Below, in pieces: positions 21,991 through 32,665 of a stretch of DNA of 64,000 nucleotides. Positions within the stretch are counted from its first letter, which is position 1; each line of letters opens with the position of its first letter. A program made the position numbers and the translations under genes. The DNA lies in the NCBI GenBank assembly GCA_907165065.1, contig OU015539.1:19002816-19066815 (forward strand), in the 5' to 3' direction. The notes beneath the pieces were generated by a model, which saw nothing but the letters and a program-made list of their open reading frames with translations, was not told the DNA's origin and did not search any database. This DNA is from Caprimulgus europaeus (Eukaryota; Chordata; Aves; Caprimulgiformes; Caprimulgidae).

Positions 21991-24000
21991 GTGGCCGGAC
22001 ACCTTCCCACCCGGGGAGCTCGCCCGTGGCCACCGACCCACAAGCTGACAGCCAAGGGCTGAAACACACAAACTCGGGGTGTCTCGAAGGTCTGCTAGGC
22101 ACCCAAGACGGACGGTGCCTCGTGGCTGGGCCACTGTCCGGTGGAGGTGAAGAGCCATGTCTGGAGACACAGAGGCCAGCTGGCTCCATCTGCCTAAAGC
22201 CACACGCCGTCCTCAAACAGAGCAGGAACCCGAGGGTGTCTGGGGAGCGGCACGTCGTGGGGGACCCCCGCTGTGTCCATACTGCTGGTGTTTGGGGGGA
22301 AACGCTTTGGCTGCAAACGTGGCCACCAGCCAAACAAGCAGCTGGACACCGCATCCCTGCTGAGCTGGCAACGGAAGCTGGCTGCCAAAAGGTGCGTGAA
22401 GAAGAGCATGAAGGTCAAAGGAGGTTCTCCTCCCTCTCTGCTGTGCCCCAGTGAGGCCACAGCTGGAGTGTGTGTCCAGTTCTGGGCTCCCCAGTTCAAA
22501 AAAGACCAGGGATCTTCTAGAGAGAGTCCAGTGGAGGCCACAGAGATGATGAGGGGCTGGAACATCTCTGATGAGGGAAGGCTGAGAGAGCTGAGTCTGT
22601 TCAGCCTGGAGAAGAGCAGCCTGAGAGGGGATCTCATCAATGCTGATCAATATCTAAAGGGTGGGTGTCGAGAGGATGGGGCCAGACTCTTCTCAGTGGT
22701 GCCCAGTGACAGGACAAGGGGCAATGGGCACAAACTGGAACACAGGAGGTTCCACTGAAACATGAGGAGAAACTTCCTGAGTGTGAGGGTGCCAGAGCCC
22801 TGGGCCAGGCTGCCCAGAGAGGGTGTGGAGTCTCCTTCTCTGGAGAGGTTCAAACCCACCTGGACACCATCGTGTGCAACCTGCTGGAGATGGACCTGCT
22901 TTGTCAGGGGGGTTGGACTGGATGATCTCCAGAGGTCCCTTCCAGCCCCACCAGGCTGTGACTCTGTGAAAAGACATGAGCTGCATCCCTTGTCAAAACT
23001 TCCTCGGCATCAGCTGCTGCGGCTCTGCCGGGTGTTTTGCAGCCTCCTGCTCCTCCTGCAAGGTGTGGCGCAAGATTTGGAAGCAAAGCCCAGGGCGGGC
23101 TCCCTGATAGCGGGCGCTGATTCCCCACAAGGATTTTCCTTTTATTTTATTTAATTTTATTTTTCTGGAGCACACACCAGCCATCCCCAGCTCTGCTCTC
23201 CCATTGCCGGGAGGGAGGGGGGCACGCAGGGACAGCCCTTCTGCGTGACAGCCTGCACAATGCCAGCCTCTGTTGGCGTTTTGTGCGTGTGCTATGTGGC
23301 GGTTTTTTGTTTTCACCCAGCAGCTGTAGGGAAAAAAGTCACGTATTTTACATCTTCCCCAGCACAGGGCCCGTGCCCCGACTGGAGCGGAACCGGCCGT
23401 GGAGCACACTGGTCCCTGCGCCCTTTGGGGTGAGCCGAGACACAAAGCGAGGCATGGCTGTGGAAAAGCCTGGTTTGGTTTAAAAAGAGGTACTTTGTGT
23501 AGAGTAACGTGGCCGGGTACAGCCCTGACACCTCCCTGCTGCTTCTGCTGGGCTCTCTGTGGGGCACGGAGCACGGCTGCACACCAAGTCCTGCGTCTCT
23601 TCTGCCAGGTGGTGCCTCCCATTCCAGCTTTTATTTTAAAATAAATTATCAAATAAATAAAATCCTTCTTCCCCCAGACTGTAAGGGCACGGGGAAGGAG
23701 CGTGTTTTCGAAGTGCTGCTCACACAGCTGGCTGCCTGCACGTTGCTCGGAGCTCCCTGGGTGCTGTATCGAAGAGCGCAGTGTGGCGTGGGGCGGGTGG
23801 GGGTCCCGCGGCGGGTGGGGGTCCCGCAGCGGCAAAGCTGCAGCCCGGGCGCAGGGCACAGCGGGCGCTCGCTCTGGAAGTGTCGAGAAACCAAGGGTGA
23901 GACCCCCCGCCCCGGGCTGAGGGCACGGCCCGACATTGTCCGGGGGCTGTGGGGCTTTGCAGCGGGGCCGGTGGGTGCTGCTCGCCCCTCCCGCCTGCTC
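21991..24000. other. Spacer between the two CpG islands
   Basis: Contains the CR1 copy at 22421-22971 and otherwise unique sequence. I see no exon. At 23797-23830 a GC-rich unit (GGCGGGTGGGGGTCCCG) is partly duplicated as the second island begins. Confidence 0.5.
22421..22971 (+). mobile_element. CR1 3'-end copy, about 550 bp
   Basis: Starts GAGGTTCTCCTCCCTCTCTG, contains the [20 protein letters not shown] remnant, and ends CAGGCTGTGACTCTGTG. It belongs to a different CR1 subfamily from the copy at 2321. It matches 61012-61535 (opposite strand) most closely. Confidence 0.92.
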
Positions 24001-24535
24001 CCTCAGCCAGGCTTCCCCCTCCGTCCATCGCCCCGCTCCCGCAGCTCCCCGCGGGCAGCAGCCGCCGGGCCGTCCTCCGCTCCGCCTGCTCAGCAGAGGG
24101 GCCGCGCTCTGTCCCGGGACAGCGTCCCGCCCGCGGGGCCGGGGCGGGGGCCGGGGCTGGGGCGGGGGCCGGGCGGGGATCAGCCACGCGTGACCGCCCC
24201 CTCAGGTGCCCGCGGTTCCCCTGCTCGCCCAGCAGCGTGCGCTCCTCCCCCCCCCGGGCCTCCGCCGTGGTACAGTCCGCCGCGCCCCTCCGCCCGTGGT
24301 TCAGTCTCGCGGCCGCTCTTCCCCCCCGCCAAAAAAATGGTTCGCCTCGTCGCTTCGTTCCTTCCCATCCCTCATCCCCCCCCCCCCGCCGCACGCGCGC
24401 GCAGTGGTTCAGTCCTGCGGGTGCCCGCACCGCTGTGACCCGGAAGTGATCCCACAACACTTCCGGGGCGAGGGGGCTTCCGGCCGTGCTGCCCGGCCTG
24501 TCCCGGTGATGTGAGCGCCGGGGCCTTCTCCTCGC
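24000..24535 (+). promoter_or_regulatory. PHRF1: CpG island with ETS sites, probable PHRF1 promoter and non-coding exon 1
   Basis: CpG-rich sequence with three closely spaced ETS sites: CGGAAGT at 24441-24447, ACTTCCGG at 24459-24466 and CTTCCGG at 24477-24483. There is no TATA box, a typical housekeeping start region. It is followed by a strong donor, CTCGC|GTGAGT, at 24536. PHRF1 coding starts in an exon with its own acceptor at 34581, so a non-coding first exon ending at 24535 is the simplest model; I recall human PHRF1 also having a non-coding first exon. Confidence 0.65.
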
Positions 24536-24609
24536 GTGAGTGCCGGGGACACGGGGCGGCGGCCAGGGCCTTCTCCTCGCGTGAGTGCCGGGGGCGCGGG
24601 GCGGCGGCC
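24520..24609 (+). repeat. 45-bp tandem duplication carrying a splice donor
   Basis: CCTTCTCCTCGCGTGAGTGC occurs at 24524 and again at 24569, with closely similar flanking GGGGCGGCGGCC sequence. Each copy contains the same GTGAGT donor (24536 and 24581), so PHRF1 exon 1 would have two alternative ends 45 nt apart. Confidence 0.9.
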
Positions 24610-25009
24610 GGGTCCTGCGTGGGCTGAGCGGGGCAGAGGCGGCGGGCCGCGGGCTGGAGTTGCGCGGAGCGGCCGTTCCCCCCCGCGGCGGGCTGCCGGC
24701 TCGGAACGGCACCTGCCCGCGGCGCTCGGGGCTGTTCAGCGCCGTTTAACTCCCGTGTCGGTGTGCGCGGTGAGTCCCGCTGCCGGGATATGCGGCGGGG
24801 GGGCGGCCCGGCCCGGCGCGGCTCCTCCCGGGGCCGGGATCCCGGTGGCAGCGGTCCCGCGGGGCACCGAGTGGCCGAGCGGGCGGTGACGGCGTCTCTG
24901 GGGGGGAGGAGCTGCGCGGCCGCGGCCTGGGGAGCCGGGCGGAGCGGGCGGCTGCCTGTGCTGCTGCTGCGAAGATTCACTGAATAGATTAATAAAGGTT
25001 TATAAACTA

Positions 25010-25250
25010 TCAGAGGGGAGATGGAGCTGAGATGTGAGGAAGAAATTCTTTGGTGTGAGGGTGCTGAGACCCTGGCCCAGGTTGGCCAGAGAAGCTGTGG
25101 CTGCTCCTCCCTGGAAGTGTTCTCGGCCAGGTTGGATGAGGCTTTGAGCAACCTGGTCTAGTGGAAGGTGTCCCTGCTGCTGGCAGGGGGGTTGGCACTG
25201 GATGAGCTTGAAGGTCCCTTCCAACCCAGACCAGTCTGGGATTCTGTGAT
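25010..25250 (+). mobile_element. CR1 3'-end copy
   Basis: Plus-orientation CR1 tail in PHRF1 intron 1, starting CAGAGGGGAGATGGAGCTGA and ending CCAGTCTGGGATTCTGTGA. Confidence 0.9.
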
Positions 25251-25754
25251 AAATAAAAGCAAATATTTCTGGTGTCTCCCCCCTGTCCCTCCTGGCTTTT
25301 GTGGTGAGTGGTTTGAAGCAGTTCCCAGCTGTTCCAGCCGGCTGCCCTGGGACCAGTGGGCTTCTCAGCTAACCAGTAGAAATGACTTTTCCGTGCAGGG
25401 ATGATTTTAACACGCAGCAGCTTATTGCCAACGCGTGTTCAGGTGTCAGAACCTTCCCCGGAGCCCCCTGTGCTTATGAGACAGGTTTGTACACAGCTTT
25501 CCTGGTGCCCTTCCTTGGGCACCGTGTGCCAGACCAGCGGCCTGGGGCTGCTTTCTGTGTTTCCCTGGTGTTTCTCAGTGTCCTGGTTTGTGTGGCTCTC
25601 CTGCGGTGGCTCTCCTGCGGGCTCAGCTGTGCTGCAGAGGTGTTTTTTCTGTTATTTCCTTTCTTGACAGTCAGGAGCTCTGGGACCTTTTTGTTATGGA
25701 CCTACACACACCCACACAAAACATCACAACAGTGTGAGAAGCTTTTGTTTGCTT

Positions 25755-26270
25755 GGTTTTGTTTGGGGGGGGGTGTTTTTTGTTTGGGGGGGGGGGTTTT
25801 TTGTTTGGGGGGGGGGGTTTGTTGTTTGGGGGGGGGTGGTTTTTGTTTGTGGGGGGTTTTAGGGGGTGTTTGGGGGTCGTTTTTGTTTGTGGGAGGGTTT
25901 TGGGGGGTTTGTATTTGTGTGGGGGGTTTTGGGGGTTGCTTTTGTTTGTGGGGAGGGTTTTTGGGGGGGTTTTTTGGGGTTGTTTTTGTTTGTGGGGGGG
26001 TTTTTGGGGGGTGTTTGGGGGTTGTTTGTGTGGGGGGTTTTGGGGGTTGTTTTTATTTGTGTGGGGTTTTTTGGGGGTTGTTTTTGTTTGTGTGGGGGTT
26101 TATGGGGGTTGTTTGTGTGAGGGTTTTTTGGAGTTGTTTTTGTTTGTGTGTGGGTTTGGGGATTGTTTTTGTTTGGGGGGTTTGGGGGTTGTTTTTGTTT
26201 GGGGGGGGGGGTTGGGGGTTGTTTTTGTTTGTGGGGGGGTTTGGGGGTTGTTTTTGTTTGTGTGTAGGTT
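25755..26270 (+). repeat. G/T-rich tract with many G runs
   Basis: About 0.5 kb made almost only of G and T, with dozens of runs of 4-10 G separated by TTTTTG and TTTGTTTGTG spacers, in loosely repeated units of about 25-35 bp. The + strand, which is the sense strand of PHRF1, is a strong G-quadruplex candidate. Confidence 0.95.
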
Positions 26271-26360
26271 TTTTCCCCAACCATGCCCATGAGCAGCAGG
26301 GAAGGCTGTAGTCAAAGCTGGGGATGGTGAGCAAGAGTGATGCTGAGAGGGAGTGTGGTC

Positions 26361-26925
26361 AGTAGGTCCAGAGAGGTTCTCCTGCCCCTCTACTCTGCCC
26401 TGGTGAGGCCACATCTGGAATATTGTGTCCAGTTCTGGGCCCCCCAGTTCAAGGACAGGGAACTGCTTGAGAGAGTCCAGCACAGAGCCACCAAGATGAT
26501 GAAGGGAGTGGAGCATCTCCCTGATGAGGAAAGGCTGAAGGAGCTGGGCCTCTTTAGCTTGGAGAAGAGGAGGCTGAGGAGTGACCTCATTAATGTTTAT
26601 AAATATCTGAAGGGTGAGTGTCAGGAGGATGGAGCCAGGCTCTTCACAGTGGTGTCCAGTGGTAGGACAAGGGGCAATGGGTGTGAGCTGGAACACAGGA
26701 GGTTCTGCTTGGATTTGAGGAGGAACTTCTTTACTGTGAGGGTGACAGAGCCCTGGGCCAGGCTGCCCAGGGAGGTTGTGGAGTCTCCTTCTCTGGAGAG
26801 ATTCAAGACCCACCTGGACGTGTTCCTGTGTGACCTACTGTAGGTGTTCCTGCTGATGGCAGGGGGGTTGGACTGGATGAGCTTTTGAGGTCCCTTCCAG
26901 TCCCTGACATTGTGTGGTTCTGTGG
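26361..26925 (+). mobile_element. CR1 3'-end copy, about 565 bp
   Basis: Its reading frame is the best preserved in the window (ORF reading [20 protein letters not shown] then [20 protein letters not shown]), the end of the CR1 reverse-transcriptase ORF. It ends CATTGTGTGGTTCTGTGG. Only the ORF end survives, so it cannot move by itself. Confidence 0.93.
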
Positions 26926-27587
26926 GCCCAGCAGTAAGGGTGACTCTGTCAGAAAATGGCCTGTTGAGGGAGAAGAGGGTGTGCAGGGGGAGGGTTTGAT
27001 CCCCCCTGGAAGTGGAGCTGGTGCCTCCAGGGAGCTGCAGGGCAGGAGTTTCCCAGGGCTCGGCCACCGCTCTGAGGGCAGCGGTACAGCACAGCCAGCT
27101 CTCCCCGGGGCGAGGTGCTGTGCTCCCAAAGCGCCTTTGCCAAGCCTGAGCTGTGCTCTGGTGCCATTCCAGACCCCTGGGGAAGCTTTGGTGGACACTC
27201 TGGGTCCCGGAATTTAGGGTGGCTCAATTCAGGGCAGGGCCAGGATGGGGGAATGATAAGCCCTTCCTTACCTCCCCCGGGGCGAATTCTCTGTGCCTTT
27301 CTGTCAGGTTTGAGGTGCTGCTGTTATGTAAATCGATGCCTGGGCAGTTCTGCTGGTGCTCTGTGAGAGTTCAGCTTTTTGTAAGTGAAAGAGGGGAAAG
27401 TTGGAGCTAAATTTAGCTTTAGAGGGCTTTTTGAAAGCTCCCTGTGCTGCTGGGTTGGCACTGCGGCTCCAGGCTGGTGGAGTCTCTTGTGAACCCCAAT
27501 CCTTCCCCTGCCTGGTTCCTCTTACTTTTACCTTTGGATGCTAGCCACACTGGATCCAGGTGTTTACCAAGCAGGTACAACCACGAT

Positions 27588-28686
27588 TTTTACTTCTTTT
27601 CTTTTCTTTTCTTTTCTTTTCTTTTCTTTTCTTTTCTTTTCTTTTCTTTTCTTTTCTTTTCTTTTCTTTTCTTTTCTTTTCTTTTCTTTTCTTTTCTTTT
27701 CTTTTCTTTTCTTTTCTTTTCTTTTCTTTTCTTTTCTTTTCTTTTCTTTTCTTTTCTTTTCTTTTCTTTTCTTTTCTTTTCTTTTTTTCCCTTTTCTCTT
27801 TTCTTTTCTTTTCTTTTCTTTTCTTTTCTTTTCTTTTCTTTTCTTTTCTTTTCTTTTCTTTTCTTTTCTTTTCTTTTCTTTTCTTTTCTTTTCTTTTCTT
27901 TTCTTTTCTTTTCTTTTCTTTTCTTTTCTTTTCTTTTCTTTTCTTTTCCCTTTTCTTTTCCCTTTTCTTTTCCCTTTTCTTTTCCCTTTTCTTTTTTTTC
28001 CTTTTCTTTTTTTTCCTTTTCTTTTTTTTCCTTTTCTTTTTTTTCCCTTTTCTTTTTTTTCCCTTTTCTTTTTTTTCCCTTTTCTTTTTTTTCCCTTTTC
28101 TTTTTTTTCCCTTTTCTTTTTTTTCCCTTTTCTTTTTTTTCCCTTTTCTTTTTTTCCCTTTTCTTTTTTTCCCTTTTCTTTTTTCCCTTTTCTTTTTTTC
28201 CCTTTTCTTTTTTTTCCCTTTCTTTTTTTTCCCTTTTCTTTTTTTTCCCTTTTCTTTTTTTTCCCTTTTCTTTTTTTTCCCTTTTCTTTTTTTTTCCCTT
28301 TTCTTTTTTTTTCCCTTTTCTTTTTTTTTCCCTTTTCTTTTTTTTTTCCCTTTTCTTTTTTTTTTCCCTTTTCTTTTTTTTTTCCCTTTTCTTTTTTTTT
28401 TCCCTTTTCTTTTTTTTTTCCCTTTTCTTTTTTTTTTCCCTTTTCTTTTTTTTTTCCCTTTTCTTTTTTTTTTCCCTTTTCTTTTTTTTTTTCCCTTTTC
28501 TTTTTTTTTTCCCTTTTCTTTTTTTTTTCCCTTTTCTTTTTTTTTTCCCTTTTCTTTTTTTTTTCCCTTTTCTTTTTTTTTTCCCTTTTCTTTTTTTTTT
28601 CCCTTTTCTTTTTTTTTTCCCTTTTCTTTTTTTTTTCCCTTTTCTTTTTTTTTTCCCTTTTCTTTTTTTTTTCCCTTTTTTTCTTT
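27588..28686 (+). repeat. 1.1-kb uninterrupted polypyrimidine tract
   Basis: Pure (TTTTC)n from about 27593 to 27947 with one CCCTTTTCTC interruption near 27790, followed by (CCCTTTTC plus T run)n to about 28680. In the second part the T run changes by one base at a time (T4 to T10). All frames on both strands stay open, giving false ORFs of more than 400 codons. Confidence 0.97.
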
Positions 28687-29973
28687 CAACGCAGTGTGTG
28701 AAATTGGAAACAAAGCCAAATGCTTTCTGGTGTGTGACGTTGGTTTTCCAGGGGGAACTGATTTGTTTGGTCGATTTGGAAAACAAACCAAACCAAACCC
28801 CCAGCAAATAAAGCAGAAATGCAGACAGGAGCAGAAGGCTCACGTGTGTGGATGTTTAGTAGATTTACATTGAGCTATAAGTGCTCTTTGGAACATGACT
28901 GCTCCATAACCAGCCCTGAGATTAGATCAATGTTCAGAACCACCCTGTTAGAAAATCCAGCTGACTGGTTTTCTTTGCCTGTGTGTGCCCCTGGATGTTA
29001 CCCAAGCAGGTTCAAATAAACACCTTCTCCCCTGGCTCCTCTGTTTGTGGAACTCGAGGCTGCTGTGAGGAGCTGGGGATGGAGGAGACTGGCGGGTGCT
29101 GGAAAGGAAGGAGTGTGTGGCTGGTGCTGGTGGCTTTGTGTCAGGGGGACATGGAGCTGCAGCGTGGCTGCTGTGATGGGCAGAAACATGCCCTTGCCTT
29201 TTGCAGCATGCTCAGAGTGTGTTAAAATCCTGGTTTGTGGTGATGCATAAGGATTTTAGTTCAACAAACTGAATGTTTCCTGAAGCCCTTGTGTGATAAG
29301 CGTTGTTCTGGAGGAAGCAGCGTTCTCTGCTCTTAAAGCCAACCGAAAACCCCGTTGCTAATACGGCTTGAAGAAAGTATTTTTAATTGCTATTTGATTT
29401 TACAATTAAAGTCACTTCAGGCAGCTTGATGTAAAAATGTAATCTGTCTCATTAACAAAGACAAATGTAATCTGTCTCATTAACAAAGCCCAAGCTGATG
29501 ATTTCCACTGTGCTGTGGCAGGCGCCCAGCGCTGGTTGCAGACCTGACCTGGCCCTGGGGAGGTGGTGTCTTGGTGAGGGAACCTCGGGCTGGGGAGGAG
29601 CTCTGGTGCAGGGAACGTGATCAAACAGCTGCCAGGCACTCATCGGTTCTGTGCCTTCATGTTTGCTTAAAATACTGTGAGGCTCTTCTAAAGGAGAGTG
29701 TGAAAACAGGGGCTTGGTAAGGAGGAGCGCGGTGCCTGCCTTCGCAGCCCCGGTGGGCAGCCTGGGACTCACTGCACGTGCTGTGCACAGGCTGCAGGGC
29801 TGCAAACCATGTGTGTGTCTGTCCAGGGAGTGGCAGTGAGCTTTGCTGTACCTGGTGACACCTTGCCTTAGTGGGACCTCTGGCCAGGTTACCCTGCACC
29901 TGCAGGCTGCCTGCTGGGGACACATCCTCGATGAAATCGTCTTCAAAGTGGGTGCAGACGAGCAGATCAGTGG

Positions 29974-30100
29974 ATCACAGCATCCCAGACTGGTTTGGGT
30001 TGGAAAGGACCTTAAAACTCAGCCAGTCCCAACCCCCCTGCCAGCAGCAGGGACACCTTCCACTAGACCAGGGTGCCCAAAGCCTCATCCCACCTGGATG
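29974..30100 (-). mobile_element. CR1 3'-end fragment
   Basis: Short minus-orientation CR1 tail starting ATCACAGCATCCCAGACTGG, truncated after the CCTCATCCCACCTGG block. Confidence 0.87.
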
Positions 30101-30439
30101 CGAGAGCCCGCGCTGCTGAAGGGCCATACACAGAGCACTGCGCACCGGGGGGATTTCCAAGTGAGCCAGCGGGGAGGGCAGGTCCTTGGCACCCCAAAAC
30201 TGAAAGCAGCTTGTGTTGCCTCGCTCGAGTGGCTTTCAGGGTGAACCGGTTCCTCTCTAGCAGTCTGGGCTTTTGTGTTCCAGAAGCGCGCAGCTAAGGT
30301 TTGCCTCAGAGGAATGACAGCGATCTCCTTCTGAACCAAACTTCTAGATTTATGTAATAATAATACAAACAGATAGGAAGTGTTTTTATCTGCTGGTTCC
30401 AGCTCAGAGGGGTTAGAAAAGTCCTCACGTGGTAAGTGC

Positions 30440-30956
30440 TGCCGCAGCTCGAGTGCTGGGTTCAGTGTTGGGCCCCTGAGTCCAAGAAGGACCTGGAGGT
30501 GCTGGAGCGTGTCCAGAGAAGGGCAGCGGAGCTGGGGAAGGGTCTGGAGCACAAGTGTGCTGAGTTCCCGGCTGAGGGAACTGGGGGTGTTGAGCCTGGA
30601 GAAAAGGAGGCTGAGGGGAGACCTTCTGGCTCTGTCCAACTCCCTGCAAGGAGGGTGCAGAGAGGTGGGGGTGGGTCTGTTCAACCAAGGAACCAGGGAC
30701 AGGACAAGAGGAAATGGGCTCCAGTTGTGGCCAGGGCAGTTGAGATGGGATGTGAGGAAGAATTTCTTTGCTGAAAGGGCTCTGAGGCATTGGAAGGGGT
30801 TGCCCAGGGCAGTGGTGGAGTCCCCATCCCTGGAGGGATTGAAGAGTCGTGTAGACACAGTGCTGAGGGACATGGGTCAGTGGGGACTGGTCAGTGTTGG
30901 GTTCATGGTTGGACTCGATGATCTCAAAGGGCTTTCCAACCACTCTGGTTCTGTGA
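30440..30956 (+). mobile_element. CR1 copy, about 515 bp
   Basis: Starts near GCCGCAGCTCGAGTGCTGGG and contains the [20 protein letters not shown] remnant. It ends TCCAACCACTCTGGTTCTGTG. Same subfamily as 1320-1701 and 34954-35371. Confidence 0.92.
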
Positions 30957-31584
30957 AAGCTGGACTCTTGCACAGGTGGGTGAGCTCTCTGAAGTGTGTT
31001 GTGAATGTGTTTGTGTTTTGCAGTGGTAATTTGTTTGAAATTTTTTCTCCCATAAGAAAAAGAAACAACTTGGAAATGCTTTTTATTGTTCTTAAAAGAA
31101 GGAGAAGCAGCTCTCATAGTAGGTGTGTCATCAGCTTCAGTCTCCTTTTTTTTTGTCTTAAGAGCAGCTGCCCAGTTTGAAAAAGGTTGTTCATAAAGTA
31201 AGATTTGTGATGTGCTTAACATCTCAAATTCACTTCACCTCGCTTGCTTTCTCCTTGTCTATCCCCAACTCCCCACAGAACAGGCTCTGTTTGTTTTTAC
31301 TCTCAAGATTTGAAGACTCGATTGTTTGCCGCCGCACCAGGTTTTCCTTCACTCAGAGTTTTGCCTCCGAGCAAAGGACAAGCTTGCATTTGCAGCATGA
31401 ATATGTCAGTTTGGATTGTCGAGTCACAAGTGCTGATTTGTTTGCCTCTGTGCTTAGAGGAGATCCTTCCGTGGGGCAGCGGGGCAGAAATGCCACAGGA
31501 GGTTGGTTTATTCCACGCGCGCTGTCTGGAGACGCCGTTCGGTGTCGGGCAGAGCTGTCGTTTGTGGGAATCACTTGGAAACAG

Positions 31585-32037
31585 AGAATCACAGCATCCC
31601 AGACTGGTTTGGGTTGGAAGGGACCTTCAAGCTCATCCAGTGCCAACCCCCCTGCCAGCAGCAGGGACACCTTCCACTAGACCAGGTTGCTCAAAGCCTC
31701 ATCCAACCTGGCCCAGAACACTTCCAGGGAGGAGCAGCCACAGCTTCTCTGGCCAACCTGGGCCAGGGTCTCACCACCCTCACACCAAAGAATTTCTTCC
31801 TCACATCTCATCTCCATCTCCCCTCTGCCACTTTCAAGCCATCACCCCTTGTCCTGTCCCTCCCTGCCCTTGGCCAAAGTCCCTCCCCAGCCTTCCTGGA
31901 GCCCCTTCAGGTACTGGGAGGCCACTAGAAGGTCTCCCCGGAGCCTTCTCTTTTCCAGGCTGAACAGCCCCAACTCTCTCAGCCTGTCCTCACAGCAGAG
32001 CTGCTCCAGCCCTGGCATCATCCCCGTGGCCTCCTCC
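31585..32037 (-). mobile_element. CR1 3'-end copy
   Basis: Minus-orientation copy starting GAATCACAGCATCCCAGACT, running through the reverse-transcriptase remnant to about GGCATCATCCCCGTGGCC. Confidence 0.92.
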
Positions 32038-32280
32038 TTTCCTCGCTGTGCTTTGAGGACAACTAGGGAGCGGGGGAATGAAGGAGGTTGTGGGAGCAAA
32101 GTAGAGGTTGATCCATGATTTTACCCCCACGGTGGCCTTGGTTGGCTTCAGTCATCCTCAGCAGCTCAGGAGTGCGGGAGCTGGACATGGCAGGGACAGG
32201 TCAGCAGGAACCAGCTCCATTCCCACAACCTGCAGATGGACAGGCAGTGCAGGCAGAGATCCTGCATAACATCTAAAGAA

Positions 32281-32665
32281 GCTGTGTAAATAACAAATAG
32301 ATACAATAACATAATGAATAGGCTATGTTAATAACAAATGTATACAATAACATAATGAATAGGCTGTGTTAATAACAAATGTATACAATAACATAATGAA
32401 TGTGGTGTGTAAATAACAAATAGATACAATAACATAACAAATCTATACAATAACAGAACAAATGCACTGTGTAAATAACAAATCTATACAATAACAGAAC
32501 AAATACACTGTGTAAATAACATCTATACAATAAGAGAAAAAAATACACGGTGTAAATAACAAATCTATACAATAAGAGAAAAAAATACACGGTGTAAATA
32601 ACAAACCTGTACAGTAACAGAACAAATGCACTGTGTAAATAACAAACCTGCACAGTAACAGAAGG
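32281..32665 (+). repeat. AT-rich minisatellite, unit about 40-45 bp
   Basis: Eight or nine diverged units built on GTGTAAATAACAAATCTATA followed by CAATAACA(T/G)AA. Later units have AAGAGAAAAAAATACACGG instead, showing stepwise drift along the array. Confidence 0.93.

Noticed and set aside
23509-24712. 309-codon plus and 330-codon minus frames
   Set aside because: CpG-island frames over the PHRF1 promoter. They have no splice or homology support.
25382-26311. 309-codon frame of Gly/Val/Phe-rich sequence
   Set aside because: Translation of the G/T-rich tract, with no domain and no conserved start.
26337-26843. 168-aa frame ([10 protein letters not shown]... LFSLEKRRL)
   Set aside because: The end of the CR1 reverse-transcriptase ORF in a truncated copy, annotated as a mobile element and not as a gene.
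27444-28873. Open frames of 387-455 codons on both strands rich in FSFLFF or KKRKGK
   Set aside because: They are translations of the polypyrimidine microsatellite. Every frame is open because the repeat has no stop codon.
32281-32665. Regular array resembling a CRISPR
   Set aside because: Units are directly adjacent with gradual drift and no unique spacers, and the window is animal DNA.
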